The position numbers and the translations under genes were made by a program. From the NCBI GenBank assembly GCA_963730685.1, contig CAVSSP010000004.1, positions 1 to 64,000 of the forward strand: DNA of 64,000 nucleotides, written 5' to 3'. The notes beneath the pieces were generated by a model. It made no database searches, had not been told where the DNA came from, and was given only the letters and a program-made list of their open reading frames with translations. Shown piece after piece: positions 46,966 through 56,922 of the stretch. Positions within the stretch are counted from its first letter, which is position 1. Each line of letters begins with the position of its first letter. Origin of the DNA: Bog-756 sp963730685. Its GTDB lineage: Bacteria; Actinomycetota; Acidimicrobiia; Acidimicrobiales; RAAP-2.

Positions 46966-47171
46966 AAGGGCGCCAAACTTTTGCTTCGGAACTCCAGGCA
47001 CGGTGCCGATACATCCATCACGAGGGGCATCCCTGGGCAGGGGGGACCGAGCGACGTGGGCGCCGAACCGGAGGCAGGCCGGTCGGTGCCACGTCGCCCC
47101 GGTCCCGGTCGAAGCGCCGATCCGGACCGGCCGGGAGATTGGGCGGCGATCGGCGCTGGTAGCGTGCGCCC

Positions 47172-47822
47172 GTGGTCGCCGGTTCAACTCCAGACAGCGG
47201 TCGGGCCGACCTGCGTCTCGGCGTGCTGGCCTCGGGTACGGGGTCGATTCTCGACGCCATCATCGCCGCCGGCCTGCCGGTACGCCTGGCGATCGCCGAC
47301 CGGCACTGCCTTGCCCTCGAGGTGGCGACCGCGGCCGGCATCCCGACCGAGCTGATCGACCGATCGGACTACGGCGGATTCGGGTCCTCGTTCCGGCGCG
47401 ACCGCTATACGGAGGCGGTGACAGCGGCCCTGATCGCTCACCGGATCGACGTGGTGGCGATGGCGGGATTCGGCACCGTGCTCGGCCAGCCGGTGCACGA
47501 CGCCTTCCCGGGCCGCATCCTGAATACCCACCCGGCCCTGCTCCCGGCGTTCCCGGGGTGGCACGCGGTGGCCGACGCCCTGGCGGCGGGCGTCACGAGG
47601 ACGGGGACCACGGTCCACATCGCCACCCTCGAGATGGATGCCGGCCCGGTGTTGGCCCAGGCACCTGTCGAAGTCGTCCCCGGCGACTCGGAGGAGTCAC
47701 TGCACGAACGGATCAAGGCGGTCGAGCGGACGCTGTATCCGGACACCATCCGCAAGTTCATCGACGGGCTGGCGGCGACCGTGGGCGATGGGTCAGGATC
47801 AACATCGGAGGTTGCGCCATGA
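47172..47822 (+). CDS. purN: Phosphoribosylglycinamide formyltransferase
   Basis: Third step of purine synthesis, formylating GAR with 10-formyl-THF. LRLGVLASGTGSILDAII, the catalytic Asn/His region GRILNTHPALLPAFPG, and Asp in EMDAGPVLAQAPVEV are present. 216 residues. GTG start at 47172; a dozen extra N-terminal residues before the Rossmann-like strand. The stop overlaps purH (ATGA). Downstream folD provides the folate cofactor. Confidence 0.94.
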   Translation: MVAGSTPDSGRADLRLGVLASGTGSILDAIIAAGLPVRLAIADRHCLALEVATAAGIPTELIDRSDYGGFGSSFRRDRYTEAVTAALIAHRIDVVAMAGFGTVLGQPVHDAFPGRILNTHPALLPAFPGWHAVADALAAGVTRTGTTVHIATLEMDAGPVLAQAPVEVVPGDSEESLHERIKAVERTLYPDTIRKFIDGLAATVGDGSGSTSEVAP

Positions 47823-49376
47823 GGGCACTGTTGTCCGTATACGACAAGACCGGGATCGCCGACCTGGCTCGGGGGCTGTCCGAGCTCGGTTGGGAGCTCG
47901 TGTCGAGCGGGGGGACGTCGGCGGCCCTGGCCGAGGCCGGCATCGACCACATCGAGGTCGCCGATCTGACCGGCGCCCCGGAGATGCTGGGCGGCAGGGT
48001 CAAGACGCTCCACCCGACCATCCACGGCGGGATCCTCGCCGACCGGTCCAAGCCCGAGCATCTGGAGGACATCGAGCGTCAGGGGATCGGTCTGATCGAC
48101 CTCGTCGTTTGCAATCTGTACCCGTTCTCGTCGGACCCGTCCGTCGAGCTGATCGATGTCGGGGGACCGACGATGGTCCGGGCAGCGGCGAAGAACCACG
48201 ACCACGTGGGAATCGTGGTCGAGCCGGCCGAGTACGGAGCGGTGCTCGGCGAGCTGAGGGCCAACGGCTCCCTGTCCCTCGACACCCGCCAGCGGCTGGC
48301 GCGGGAAGCCTTCGCCCACACGGCGGGATACGACGCGGCCATCGTGGCCTGGCTCGACGAGCAGGAGCCCCCGGCCGGTGAGCTCGATCCCGAGACGTTC
48401 GAGTCGGCCGCGCTGCTGCCGCCGACCATCCATCTGACCCTCGAGCGGGCCGGCTCGCTCCGCTACGGGGAGAATCCCCACCAACAGGGTGCCCGGTACC
48501 GCATCGCCGGCCAGCACTCCTGGTGGGACGACGTCGTCCAGCACGGCGGCAAGGAGCTCTCGTACCTGAACATCTTCGATGCCGACGCCGCCTGGCGACT
48601 GGTGCACGAGCTGCCCGACCCCAAGAAGGCCGCAGGTGGCGGTGGCCATCATCAAGCACGCCAACCCGTGCGGAGCGGCCCTGGATGCCGACCTGGTCAC
48701 CGCCTATCGACGCGCCCTGGAATGCGATCCGCAGTCCGCATTCGGTGGGATCGTGGCCATCGGCGGTCGGGTGACTCCCGCCGTCGCCGAGGCCATCGCC
48801 GGGGGTCCCCAGGCCGATGTGATCATCGCCCCGTCGTACGACGACGAGGCGTTGGCCCAACTGGCGTCGAAGCGGAAGGCCACCCGACTGCTCTCGGCCC
48901 CGGGCCCCGAGCCCCTGGTCCGACAGATACGCGGACTCGGGGCCAGTGTCCTGGTGCAGGGTCCCGACACCTTCGAGGTCGACCCCTCCGACTGGAGGGT
49001 GGCCACCAAGCTCCACCCCACCGACGCCCAGTGGGGGGACCTGGCCCTGGCCTGGAAGGTATGTGCCCGCACGACCTCGAACGCCATCGCAGTGGTGAAG
49101 GACGGTCAGGCGGTCGGCGTCGGCGCCGGCCAGCAGTCGCGAGTGGTGGCGGCGGAGATCGCCGTCTCCAAGGCAGGGATCCGGGCCAGCGGAGGTGCTG
49201 CCGCCAGCGACGCATTCTTCCCTTTCCCCGACGGACTCTTGGTGTTGGCGGCAGCCGGCGTGGCTGCGGTGGTCCAACCGGGAGGGTCCATTCGGGACGA
49301 CGAAGTGGTGGCGGCGGCCGACGAGGCGGGGATCGCCGTCGTCATGGCCGGCGGCGAGCGCCACTTCCGTCACTGA
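47819..49376 (+). CDS. purH: Bifunctional AICAR transformylase/IMP cyclohydrolase PurH (one frameshift)
   Basis: Last two steps of IMP synthesis. The N-terminal cyclohydrolase has RALLSVYDKTGIADLARGL, SSGGTSAALAEAG and GGRVKTLHPTIHGGIL; the transformylase has RYGENPHQQ, IIKHANPCGAALD (catalytic Lys-His), SAFGGIVA and DAFFPFPDGLLVLAAAGV. The frame breaks near 48630-48645, between PKKAA and VAIIKHANPCG, through one extra base; corrected length about 519 residues. ATG overlaps the purN stop. Confidence 0.93.
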
Positions 49377-49449
49377 TCCGCCCCATGGACGACTCCGTGG
49401 GCGACAATGACGCCATCGTCTCTGGCGCGGAACAGGATCGGGGGAGGTC

Positions 49450-50304
49450 ATGACGGCGACGCTGCTCGACGGCGAACTGCTGGCCAGCAGGATCAGAGCC
49501 GAGGTGACCGATCGGGTGGCCCGACTCCGAAGTGCCGGCGTCGAGGTCGGCTTGGGGACCATTTTGGTGGGCGACGACGGACCCAGCGCCCGCTACGTGG
49601 CCATGAAGCACGAGGACTGTGCCGAGGTCGGCATCTACTCCGCCCACGAGCACCTTCCGGACGACGTGTCCCAGTCTGATCTCGAGGCCGTGGTGGCCCG
49701 GTTCAACGCCGACCCTCGGATCCACGCCTACCTGGTCCAGTTGCCGCTGCCCGATGGCATCGACGAGGAGCGGGTGTTGTTGGCCGTCGACCCGGACAAG
49801 GACGTCGACGGCCTCCATCCGGTCAATCTGGGTCGGCTGGTGATGGGGGCCGACGGTCCGCTGCCCTGCACGCCGGCGGGCATCGTCGAGCTGTTGCACG
49901 CCAACGACGTGCCGGTGGAGGGCAAGCACGTGGTGATCATCGGACGCGGGCTGACCATCGGACGCCCGCTCTCGCTGCTGCTGGCGATGAAGCGGACGGG
50001 GTGCAACGCCGCCGTCACCGTGGTCCACACCGGCGTGGAGGACATGGCCGGCCTGGTGCGCCAGGGTGACGTGGTGGTGGCCGCCGCCGGCCGGGCCGGA
50101 CTCGTGACCGCCGAGATGGTGAAGCCAGGAGCCGCCGTCGTGGGTGCCGGCACCTCCTGGGCGGGCAGGAAGCTGCTCTCGGACGTGGACGAGTCCGTTG
50201 CCGAGGTGGCCGGTTGGATCACCCCTCGTCTGGGCGGGGTGGGTCCGATGACCCGCGCCATGCTGTTGAGGAACGCCGTCCGTGCCGCCGAGCGGGCATC
50301 GTGA
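49450..50304 (+). CDS. folD: Bifunctional methylene-THF dehydrogenase/methenyl-THF cyclohydrolase
   Basis: Interconverts one-carbon folates, supplying 10-formyl-THF to PurN and PurH just upstream. The 284-residue product has GPSARYVAMKHEDCAEVGI (catalytic Lys near 58), QLPLPDGIDEERVLLAVDP with DKDVDGLHPVNLG, and the NADP site VVIIGRGLTIGRPLSLLL, typical of FolD. The ATG is preceded by GGGGGAGG. The frame is intact. Confidence 0.96.
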   Translation: MTATLLDGELLASRIRAEVTDRVARLRSAGVEVGLGTILVGDDGPSARYVAMKHEDCAEVGIYSAHEHLPDDVSQSDLEAVVARFNADPRIHAYLVQLPLPDGIDEERVLLAVDPDKDVDGLHPVNLGRLVMGADGPLPCTPAGIVELLHANDVPVEGKHVVIIGRGLTIGRPLSLLLAMKRTGCNAAVTVVHTGVEDMAGLVRQGDVVVAAAGRAGLVTAEMVKPGAAVVGAGTSWAGRKLLSDVDESVAEVAGWITPRLGGVGPMTRAMLLRNAVRAAERAS

Positions 50305-50370
50305 GCGCCCGCGGTCGGGGCGGAGCGCGGTCGAGCCGGGGCGGTCGGCCCGGCCGGGTCCAGCGGCCTG

Positions 50371-51090
50371 ATGGCGGTGGGTCCCGCGTCGGGGATCGTG
50401 GTCGACGTGACCAGCACCACCACGATCCCGACCACCACCACCACTTCGGCGTCCACCACCACGACCTCGTCGATCCCGACCACCACCACGACCACGACAT
50501 CGTCGCCGACGACCACGACGACACGTCCGAGTCGCACGACGACGACTGCGCCCCGGACCACCACCACGACCACGGTCCCCACCACCACGCCGGCGTCGTC
50601 AGGCACCCCGTGGGGCCTGATCGCTCTCGTCGTGGTTCTCGTCGTGGCCATCGGGCTGGTCGTGCTCCTCCTCCGGTCGCGAAAGCGCCGGGGAGCCGAG
50701 TCCGACTGGAACCGGTCGGCACGCCCGGCCCTCAGCGACGCACAACTGGCGCGGGCCTCCCTGCTGTCCGGCAATGCCGGGTCCGACGACCCCGAGGTGC
50801 GGTCGGCGGTGCAGGTCCAGGTGGACAGGGCTGCGACGGCCCTGGAGCGAGCGGCGTCCGGTGCCCCTGATGCGCAGGCCGGCGCGGCGGCGGCGGCGGT
50901 GGCGAGCGGACTGCGGGGCCTGGCCTTTGCCATCGAGGCGGACCGGCTGCTCCGGCACGGCACCTCGGCACCCTCGGGGGTCCAGCTGGCCGAGGCCGAC
51001 GAGGCCCGGCGGGCCCGAACCGAAGAGCTGAACGCGGCCTTGTCCCGGCTGTCGACGCGGGTCGGCCCCGGCGCCGGTCGGGGGCGCTGA
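50371..51090 (+). CDS. Thr-rich single-pass membrane protein of unknown function
   Basis: No family recognised. Residues 14-76 are a low-complexity Thr/Pro/Ser tract (repeats of TTTTT with I, S or R), followed by one transmembrane helix (WGLIALVVVLVVAIGLVVLL), a positive RSRKRRG stop-transfer signal and a ~130-residue cytosolic domain rich in Ala, Arg and Glu. The topology would put the Thr tract outside the cell. There is no cleavable signal peptide with ATG 50371, so the start may be elsewhere. Similar Thr-rich stalks occur on cell-surface proteins of actinobacteria. Confidence 0.6.
   Translation: MAVGPASGIVVDVTSTTTIPTTTTTSASTTTTSSIPTTTTTTTSSPTTTTTRPSRTTTTAPRTTTTTTVPTTTPASSGTPWGLIALVVVLVVAIGLVVLLLRSRKRRGAESDWNRSARPALSDAQLARASLLSGNAGSDDPEVRSAVQVQVDRAATALERAASGAPDAQAGAAAAAVASGLRGLAFAIEADRLLRHGTSAPSGVQLAEADEARRARTEELNAALSRLSTRVGPGAGRGR
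50407..50605 (+). repeat. ACC-rich low-complexity tract
   Basis: Dense runs of ACC and ACG codons encode the Thr stalk of the membrane protein. On other frames the same DNA encodes poly-His/Asp or poly-Val/Trp, which produces spurious long open frames on both strands. Confidence 0.8.
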
Positions 51091-51165
51091 GCCGGAGCCG
51101 CACCGCCACGCCCGGGGTGTGACCCATGGCCACCGCCGGACCCCCGGCAGTAGGATTGTGCGGTC

Positions 51166-52027
51166 ATGACCAGGATCTCGGATCTGCTGGACAAGGGGCG
51201 CACGTACTCGTTCGAGTTCTTTCCGCCCAAGAACGACGCCGAACAGGCCACCCTGGTGAGGACCTTGCGCGATCTGGAGCCGCTGGGACCCTCGTTCGTC
51301 TCGGTGACGTACCGGGGTGGAGCCGAATCGCGCCAGCGGACCTTCGACCTGGTGACCGGCATGCTCCGCACCACCACGCTGGTGCCCATGGCCCACCTCA
51401 TCTGTGTGGCCCACACCCGCTTGGAGCTGGCCGAGATCCTCGTCGCCTACCGGATGGCCGGCGTGGAGAACCTGATGGCCCTGGGCGGCGACCCGCCGGC
51501 CGACGGCGAGGGTCCCGGGCGAACTGGCCTACGCCTCCGAGCTGGTGGAGCTGGCCCATGCCGTCGGTGGGTTCTCGGTCGGCGTGGCGGCCCAGCCCGG
51601 GTGCCACCCACTCTCCCCCGACCCGGTGACCGATCGAGACCATCTGGCGGCCAAGCTGGAGTCGGCCGACTTCGGCATCTCGCAGTTCTTCTTCGAGGCC
51701 TCGGAGTTTCTCGGCCTGGTCGACGACCTGAGAGCCCGGGGCGTGGACAAGCCGGTCCTCCCGGGCATCATGCCCGTCACCAGCCTGAGCTCCGTTCCCC
51801 GGATGGCGACGATGGGCGCAGCGGTGCCGGACTGGATGGTCGGGCGACTCCAGGCCGCCGACGACCGGGGTGGCAACGAAGCCGTCCGGCACGAAGGCGT
51901 AGCCATCGCCACCGAGCTGTGCGAGCAGCTGTTGGCCGCCGGGGTGCCCGGGCTCCACTTCTACACACTGAACCGGTCGAGCGCCACCCGCGAGATCTAC
52001 TCCGCCCTCGGCCTCGTCGCTCCCTGA
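51166..52027 (+). CDS. metF: 5,10-methylenetetrahydrofolate reductase (one frameshift)
   Basis: FAD enzyme making 5-methyl-THF. TYSFEFFPPKNDAEQATLVR with the catalytic Glu, FVSVTYRGGAESRQRT, MAHLICVAHTRLEL and NLMALGGDPP are typical; then VELAHAVGGFSVGVAAQPGC and HFYTLNRSSATREIYSALGL. The frame breaks at about 51516-51521 in GGTCCCGGGC, where one extra base separates GEGPG from ELAYASELVE. Corrected length is about 287 residues. Confidence 0.92.
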
Positions 52028-52099
52028 CCGCTCCGGGCCGGTCCGCGGGATGCGGCCGGGTTGGCCAACGGGGGGAGGGGTGCCGATAGGCTGCCGGAC

Positions 52100-53296
52100 A
52101 TGCCCGATCTCATCACCCAGGGCGCCGACGGCGCCCTCCATGTCACCGACGAGCCGATCATCCCCTTCATCGAGGGCGACGGCACCGGGGTGGACATCTG
52201 GCCCGCCGCCAAGCTGGTGCTCGATGCCGCCGCCGCCAAGCACGGCAAGTCGGTGGCGTGGAAGGAGGTGCTGGCCGGCCAGAAGGCGTTCGACGAGACG
52301 GGTGACTGGCTCCCCGACGAGACGGTCGAGACCTTCAGGACCCACCTGATCGGGATCAAGGGGCCGCTCACCACGCCGATCGGTGGGGGGATCCGGTCGC
52401 TCAACGTCGCACTCCGCCAGATCCTCGACCTCTACGTCTGCCTGCGTCCGGTGCGGTGGTTCACCGGCGTCCCCTCGCCGGTCCTCCATCCCGAAAAGGT
52501 CGACATGGTGATCTTCCGCGAGAACACCGAGGACATCTACGCCGGCCTCGAGGCCGAGGCCTTCACCCCCGAGGCGGCCAAGCTTTCGGCGTTCCTGCGA
52601 GACGAGATGGGCTGGAACATCCGCGATGGGTCGGGCATCGGCATCAAGCCGATCTCCGAGTTGGCCTCGAAGCGCCTCATCCGGGCATCGATCGAGTACG
52701 CCCTCTCCCACGGTCGCTCCAGCGTCAACATGGTGCACAAGGGGAACATCCAGAAGTTCACCGAGGGGGCCTTCCGGAACTGGGGCTACGAGCTGGTGCG
52801 GGAGGAGTTCGCTGACGTGGCGGTGGGCTGGGACGACTGTGACGGCAAGCCCGGGGACAAGCTGTTGGTGAAGGACAGCATCGCCGACATCACGCTGCAG
52901 CAGGTCCTGACCCGTCCCGAAGAGTTCGACGTCATCGCCACCACCAACCTCAACGGCGACTACCTCTCGGATGCGCTGGCCGCCCAGGTCGGTGGCATCG
53001 GCATCGCCCCGGGGGGAAACATCAACTACGTGACCGGCCACGGCATCTTCGAGGCCACCCACGGGACGGCACCCAAGTACGCCGGAATGGACAAGGTGAA
53101 CCCGGGTTCGGTCCTGTTGTCGGGAGTCATGATGTATGAGCACCTGGGTTGGACCGAGGCCGCCGCCGACATCGTGGCAGCGCTCGAGGCGACCATCGCC
53201 GACAAGGTGGTCACCTACGACTTCGCCCGCCTCATGGACGGTGCTACCGAGGTCAAGTGCTCGGAGTTCGCCTCAGCCATCGTCGATCGGCTCTAG
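52100..53296 (+). CDS. icd: Isocitrate dehydrogenase, NADP-dependent homodimeric type
   Basis: Oxidative decarboxylation of isocitrate to 2-oxoglutarate. E. coli-type sequence: IPFIEGDGTGVDIWPAAKLV, GGGIRSLNVALRQILDLYVC with the substrate-binding Ser, RENTEDIYAGLE, MVHKGNIQKFTEGAFR, and GTAPKYAG. ATG 52100 (MPDLITQ) gives 398 residues; an in-frame upstream start at 52061 adds 13 unconserved residues. Groups with mdh downstream and sucCD upstream as TCA genes. Confidence 0.95.
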   Translation: MPDLITQGADGALHVTDEPIIPFIEGDGTGVDIWPAAKLVLDAAAAKHGKSVAWKEVLAGQKAFDETGDWLPDETVETFRTHLIGIKGPLTTPIGGGIRSLNVALRQILDLYVCLRPVRWFTGVPSPVLHPEKVDMVIFRENTEDIYAGLEAEAFTPEAAKLSAFLRDEMGWNIRDGSGIGIKPISELASKRLIRASIEYALSHGRSSVNMVHKGNIQKFTEGAFRNWGYELVREEFADVAVGWDDCDGKPGDKLLVKDSIADITLQQVLTRPEEFDVIATTNLNGDYLSDALAAQVGGIGIAPGGNINYVTGHGIFEATHGTAPKYAGMDKVNPGSVLLSGVMMYEHLGWTEAAADIVAALEATIADKVVTYDFARLMDGATEVKCSEFASAIVDRL

Positions 53297-53378
53297 CGCG
53301 GGGTATTCCGTCCGGGTGGGGGTCCGGGTGTGACCCCGAGGTAGACCCGGTCGCAGGGTGCCGATTAGCCTCGGCCCC

Positions 53379-54372
53379 ATGGCAGCCAACCCTCCCGTCC
53401 ATGTCACCGTCACCGGCGCTGCCGGACAGATCGGCTACTCGCTCCTGTTCCGGATCGCCTCGGGCCAACTCCTGGGTCCCGATCAGCCGGTGGTGCTCCG
53501 CCTCCTCGAGATCGAGCCGGGGATGAAGGCACTCGAGGGTGTGGTGATGGAGATCGACGACTGTTCGTTCCCCCTGGTCAGCGATATCGTCACCACCACC
53601 GATCTGGCCACCGCCTTCGACGGGACCTCCTGGGCCCTGCTGGTCGGGTCGATCCCGAGGAAGGCTGGGATGGAGCGCGGTGACCTCCTCACCGTCAACG
53701 GCGGCATCTTCGGGCCGCAGGGACGGGCCATCGCCGCCAACGCCGCCTCCGACGTCCGGGTGCTGGTGGTGGGCAACCCGTGCAACACCAACTGCCTCAT
53801 CGCCCGGTCCAACGCTCCCGAGGTGCCCTGCCGACCGGTGGTTCGCCATGACCCGGCTGGACGAGAACCGGGCCAAGAGCCAGTTGGCCAAGAAGGCCGG
53901 CGTCCCGGTTGCCTCGGTGACCAACGTGGCCATCTGGGGGAACCACTCCGCCACCCAGTTCCCCGACTACTCCAATGCGTCGATCGACGGGAAGCCGGCC
54001 GCCGAGATCATCGACGACACGGCCTGGTTGCAGGGCGACTTCCTCACCACCGTCCAAAAGCGCGGTGCCGCCGTCATCGACGCCCGTGGCCTCTCCTCGG
54101 CCGCCTCGGCAGCCAACGCCGCCATCGATTCGGTCGTGAGCATCAATACCGGCACGCCCGACGACGAGTTCACCTCACTGGCCGTGGTCTCCAACGGCGA
54201 GTACGGGGTTCCCGAGGGCCTCCAATTCGGCTTTCCGGTGAGGACGAGCGGTTCAGGCGACTGGACGGTCGTCGAAGGGCTCTCCCACGACGAGTTCGCC
54301 ACCGACCGGATCAGGATCACCACCGAGGAGCTCGAGGCCGAGCGCGCCGACGTCGCCGATCTGCTGCCCTGA
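53379..54372 (+). CDS. mdh: Malate dehydrogenase (one frameshift)
   Basis: Oxidises malate to oxaloacetate. VTVTGAAGQIGYSLLFRIAS, VGNPCNTNCLIA, FAMTRLDENRAKSQLAKKAG with the substrate Arg, and IWGNHSATQFPD with the catalytic His mark the cytosolic-like group. A one-base insertion near 53825-53832 separates SNAPEVP from ADRWFAMTRL. Net length 3n+1, about 330 residues corrected. ATG 53379 gives MAANPPVHVTVTG. Confidence 0.93.
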
Positions 54373-54417
54373 CCGGGCGGATCCACCGCCCCGTCCGGGG
54401 ACCGAGCGGCTACCGGG

Positions 54418-55436
54418 TCACTGCACCGGGGGGTTGGTGAGGACGACCCGGAAGCGTGCCTGTCCCGAGAGCATCCGCTCCCAAGCCCGTGGGGCATCGG
54501 CCATGGGCATGAGCTCGATCATGGGGCGGACCCCGGTGAGCGACGGCGAACCGCAGCGTGTCCTCGGAGTCTTTCGAGGTCCCCGACGGGTGTCCGGCCA
54601 CCGACCGGGTCTGGCCGACCAGGACGACCGGCGGGACCTCGATCGGCTCCATCGCCACCCCCACCACCACCAGCTGGCCCCTCGGGCCCAGTCCGCCCAG
54701 CGCCGCGCCCATGGCGGCGGAGTTGGTGACCGTGGACAGCACCACTGTGGCACCGCCCAGCGCCTGGAGCTCGCCCGACACGTCCGACGTGGTGCTGTCG
54801 ATGTAGTGGTGGGCGCCGAGCTCACGGGCGAACGAGGCCTTGTCCGGTCCGCGGGCGACAGCCACCGTCTCGAACCCCATCTTGGCGGCGAACTGGACGC
54901 CGAGGTGGCCGAGCCCACCGATTCCCAGCACCGCCACCAGGTCTCCGGCCCGTGCCGGGCTGTTGCGGAGGCCGTTGAACGTGGTCACCCCTGCGCACAT
55001 CAGCGGTGCGGCCTCGGCGGCGGTGAGGCCGTCGGGTATCGAGGCCAGCGCTTCGACCGGCACGACCACCGAATCGGCATAGCCGCCGTCATACGCCAGA
55101 CCGGGGGTACGGAGGTTGGCACAGTCGATGGAGTCTCCCGACCGGCATGCGGGGCAGACGTGGTCGACCCCTCCGTACCAGCCGACACCGACCCTGGCCC
55201 CGGTCGTCCAGGACCCGACGCCCTCGCCGACCGATTCGATGACGCCGGCGATCTCGTGTCCCGGGACGATCGGGTAGGTCGAGGCGATCAGGGTGGACAG
55301 CACGTCGCTGTGGCAGACGCCGCATGCCTCCACCTGGACCCGGACCTCGCCGCGGCCCGGGGGCACGCTGGTCACGCTGGGAGGCCTCGAGGGCCCCGCC
55401 GGCGACGGGTATGTGCTGGACGTCGATGCTGACCAT
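54418..55436 (-). CDS. Zinc-dependent alcohol dehydrogenase (two frameshifts)
   Basis: MDR-family enzyme. VEACGVCHSDVLST (catalytic Zn Cys), VPGHEIAGVIESVGEGV, structural-Zn cysteines in CPACRSGDSIDC (a reduced set is visible), and VAVLGIGGLGHLGVQFAAKM (NAD(P) site) are clear. The N-terminus MVSIDVQHIPVAGGALEA joins after an indel near 55375-55390; the C-terminus MIELMPMADAPRAWERMLSG with RFRVVLTN joins after one near 54537-54545. About 339 residues corrected. Substrate unknown. Its promoter region is shared with the DUF2277 gene on the other strand. Confidence 0.85.
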
Positions 55437-55528
55437 CACCCAGTAGTAGCCCATTCCCCCGATGGGTGCCATCGTGGTGGCCGGTTGGCGCTGGCCGGGG
55501 CGGCCGGTCAGCACCTAGCCTTCCTGGC

Positions 55529-55792
55529 ATGTGCCGAAACATCACCACCCTCCGGGGGCTGGAGCCCCGAGCCACCGACCAGGAGGTCGAGGCGGCCGCC
55601 CGTCAGTATGTGCGAAAGGTCAGCGGCGTGCAGTCCACGTCGGCCGAGACCGCCGCGGCGTTCGAAGAGGCCGTGGCCAAGGTGACGCAGGCGACGGCCG
55701 AGCTCCTGGCCGGGCTTCCTCCCAGACGCCGCCCCCCGCCGACCGTTCCGCCGCTCAGGCGTCGTCCCCTGGCTACCGGCCGCCCCGGCTGA
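55529..55792 (+). CDS. DUF2277 family protein
   Basis: 87 residues. MCRNITTLRGLEPRATDQEV and AAARQYVRKVSGVQSTS match the DUF2277 family, small bacterial proteins of unknown function with a conserved N-terminal Cys. A Pro/Arg-rich tail follows. Its last 20 bp overlap the end of the convergent desaturase gene. Confidence 0.85.
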   Translation: MCRNITTLRGLEPRATDQEVEAAARQYVRKVSGVQSTSAETAAAFEEAVAKVTQATAELLAGLPPRRRPPPTVPPLRRRPLATGRPG

Positions 55793-56756
55793 CCGGAACG
55801 CCCCCGGCTCCACTCAGCGGGGCGAGCTGGGGCGTCGGCCACCGGACCTTGGTGGCCCAGCCCAGCTGCTCGAATCGCCGGATCAGCCACGCCGAGGGAT
55901 CGATCATGCCGGCCCGGGCGCCGTGGCGGGCCCACGAGGGGTGGGCGTGGTGGACGTTGTGCCAATTGTCGCCCAGCGAGATCACGGCCAGCGACCACAG
56001 GTTGGTACTCCGGTCGGTCGTCCCGTCGGTTCGGCGGCCGAAGGTGTGGCAGAGCGAGTTCACCGACCAGGTGACGTGGTGCAGGAGTGCCATGCGGACC
56101 AGGCCGGCCCACACCATGGCGGCCACCGCACCGGCCAGGGTCCCCGACACCAGGTAACCGAGGCCGAAGGGGATGCCGACCGAGGCCACCGCCAGGACCG
56201 GGAAGAGCCGGTCGATCCGTTGCAGGTCACGATCGCGCAGCATGTCGGGGGCGTAGCGGTCGGCACTCGACGAGTCCGACACGAACAGCCATCCGACGTG
56301 GGAGAAGGCGAGGCCCCGGAGCAGGGCGCCGCCGTGGTCCCCGTAGCGATGGGGCGAGTGCGGGTCCCCGGGCTGATCGCTGAAGATGTGGTGTCGGCGG
56401 TGGGTGGCCACCCAGCTCGTGGCCGAGCCCTCCACCGCCATCGAACCCATCACGGCCAGGGCGATCTTGAGCGCCCGGTTGGGCCGGAACCCCCGGTGGG
56501 TGAACAGCCGATGGAAGCCGATGGTGATGCCGAACCCGGTGATCAGGTAGAAGGCCAGCGCCATGATCAGGTCGCTGAGGTCGACAGCGTGGCCCCAGAG
56601 CCAGGGCACCACGACGGCCAGTGCGACAGCCGGACCGGCCACGATGGCCAGGGTGACCACCTTCTGGGCGGCGTGGACGACCGGTGGCGGCTGGACGGCC
56701 GCAGTACAGGGGTCGAGCGCGGCCATCGGGCCGCTTCGGTCGGTGAGCGCGTTCAT
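55773..56756 (-). CDS. Fatty-acid desaturase, acyl-CoA delta-9 type
   Basis: Membrane di-iron desaturase. Three His boxes are present: HRLFTH (82-87), HRRHH (119-123) and HNVHH in NWHNVHHAHPSWA (about 265-275). Four or more hydrophobic helices flank them. The order and spacing match the stearoyl-CoA/delta-9 group that uses acyl-CoA. 327 residues with a ~25-residue unconserved N-terminus. It probably adjusts membrane fluidity. Divergent from the nitronate monooxygenase-like gene. Confidence 0.92.
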   Translation of the reverse strand: MNALTDRSGPMAALDPCTAAVQPPPVVHAAQKVVTLAIVAGPAVALAVVVPWLWGHAVDLSDLIMALAFYLITGFGITIGFHRLFTHRGFRPNRALKIALAVMGSMAVEGSATSWVATHRRHHIFSDQPGDPHSPHRYGDHGGALLRGLAFSHVGWLFVSDSSSADRYAPDMLRDRDLQRIDRLFPVLAVASVGIPFGLGYLVSGTLAGAVAAMVWAGLVRMALLHHVTWSVNSLCHTFGRRTDGTTDRSTNLWSLAVISLGDNWHNVHHAHPSWARHGARAGMIDPSAWLIRRFEQLGWATKVRWPTPQLAPLSGAGGVPVSRGGR

Positions 56757-56922
56757 GGGACCTCCGGACCAACCGGACCGACTGTCTCAGTGCGCTGATC
56801 GACCTCCGACACTACCGGGTGCGAGGGGCCGACGCGAGGTCGCCCTGCCCTCCCGCGTGGGGTGCGGCACCGGGCGCACCCGGGCCGCACGGTTGCGTCA
56901 CCGGCATGCCAAGATCTCCCGG

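Larger units (their letters stand above)
46672..47171. other. 500-bp non-coding region with two repeat arrays and an AT-rich patch
   Basis: Between the HAD gene and purN. It contains nine copies of a 14/15-bp unit (46686-46812), an AT-rich patch of about 50 bp (46818-46868) that is striking in this genome, and two 25-bp direct repeats (46916-46965). Open frames crossing it are repeat-driven and lack family similarity. The AT-rich patch could be a promoter or a remnant of inserted DNA. Confidence 0.7.

Noticed and set aside
46610..47818. In-frame upstream extension of purH across the repeat region and purN
   Set aside because: Repeat-derived, overlaps purN, and the purH start is fixed by the ATGA overlap and by conservation.
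50214..50870. His/Asp-rich metal-binding-like protein in another frame of the Thr-stalk gene
   Set aside because: Product of the ACC/ACG repeat read out of frame; it starts within folD and has no own ribosome site.
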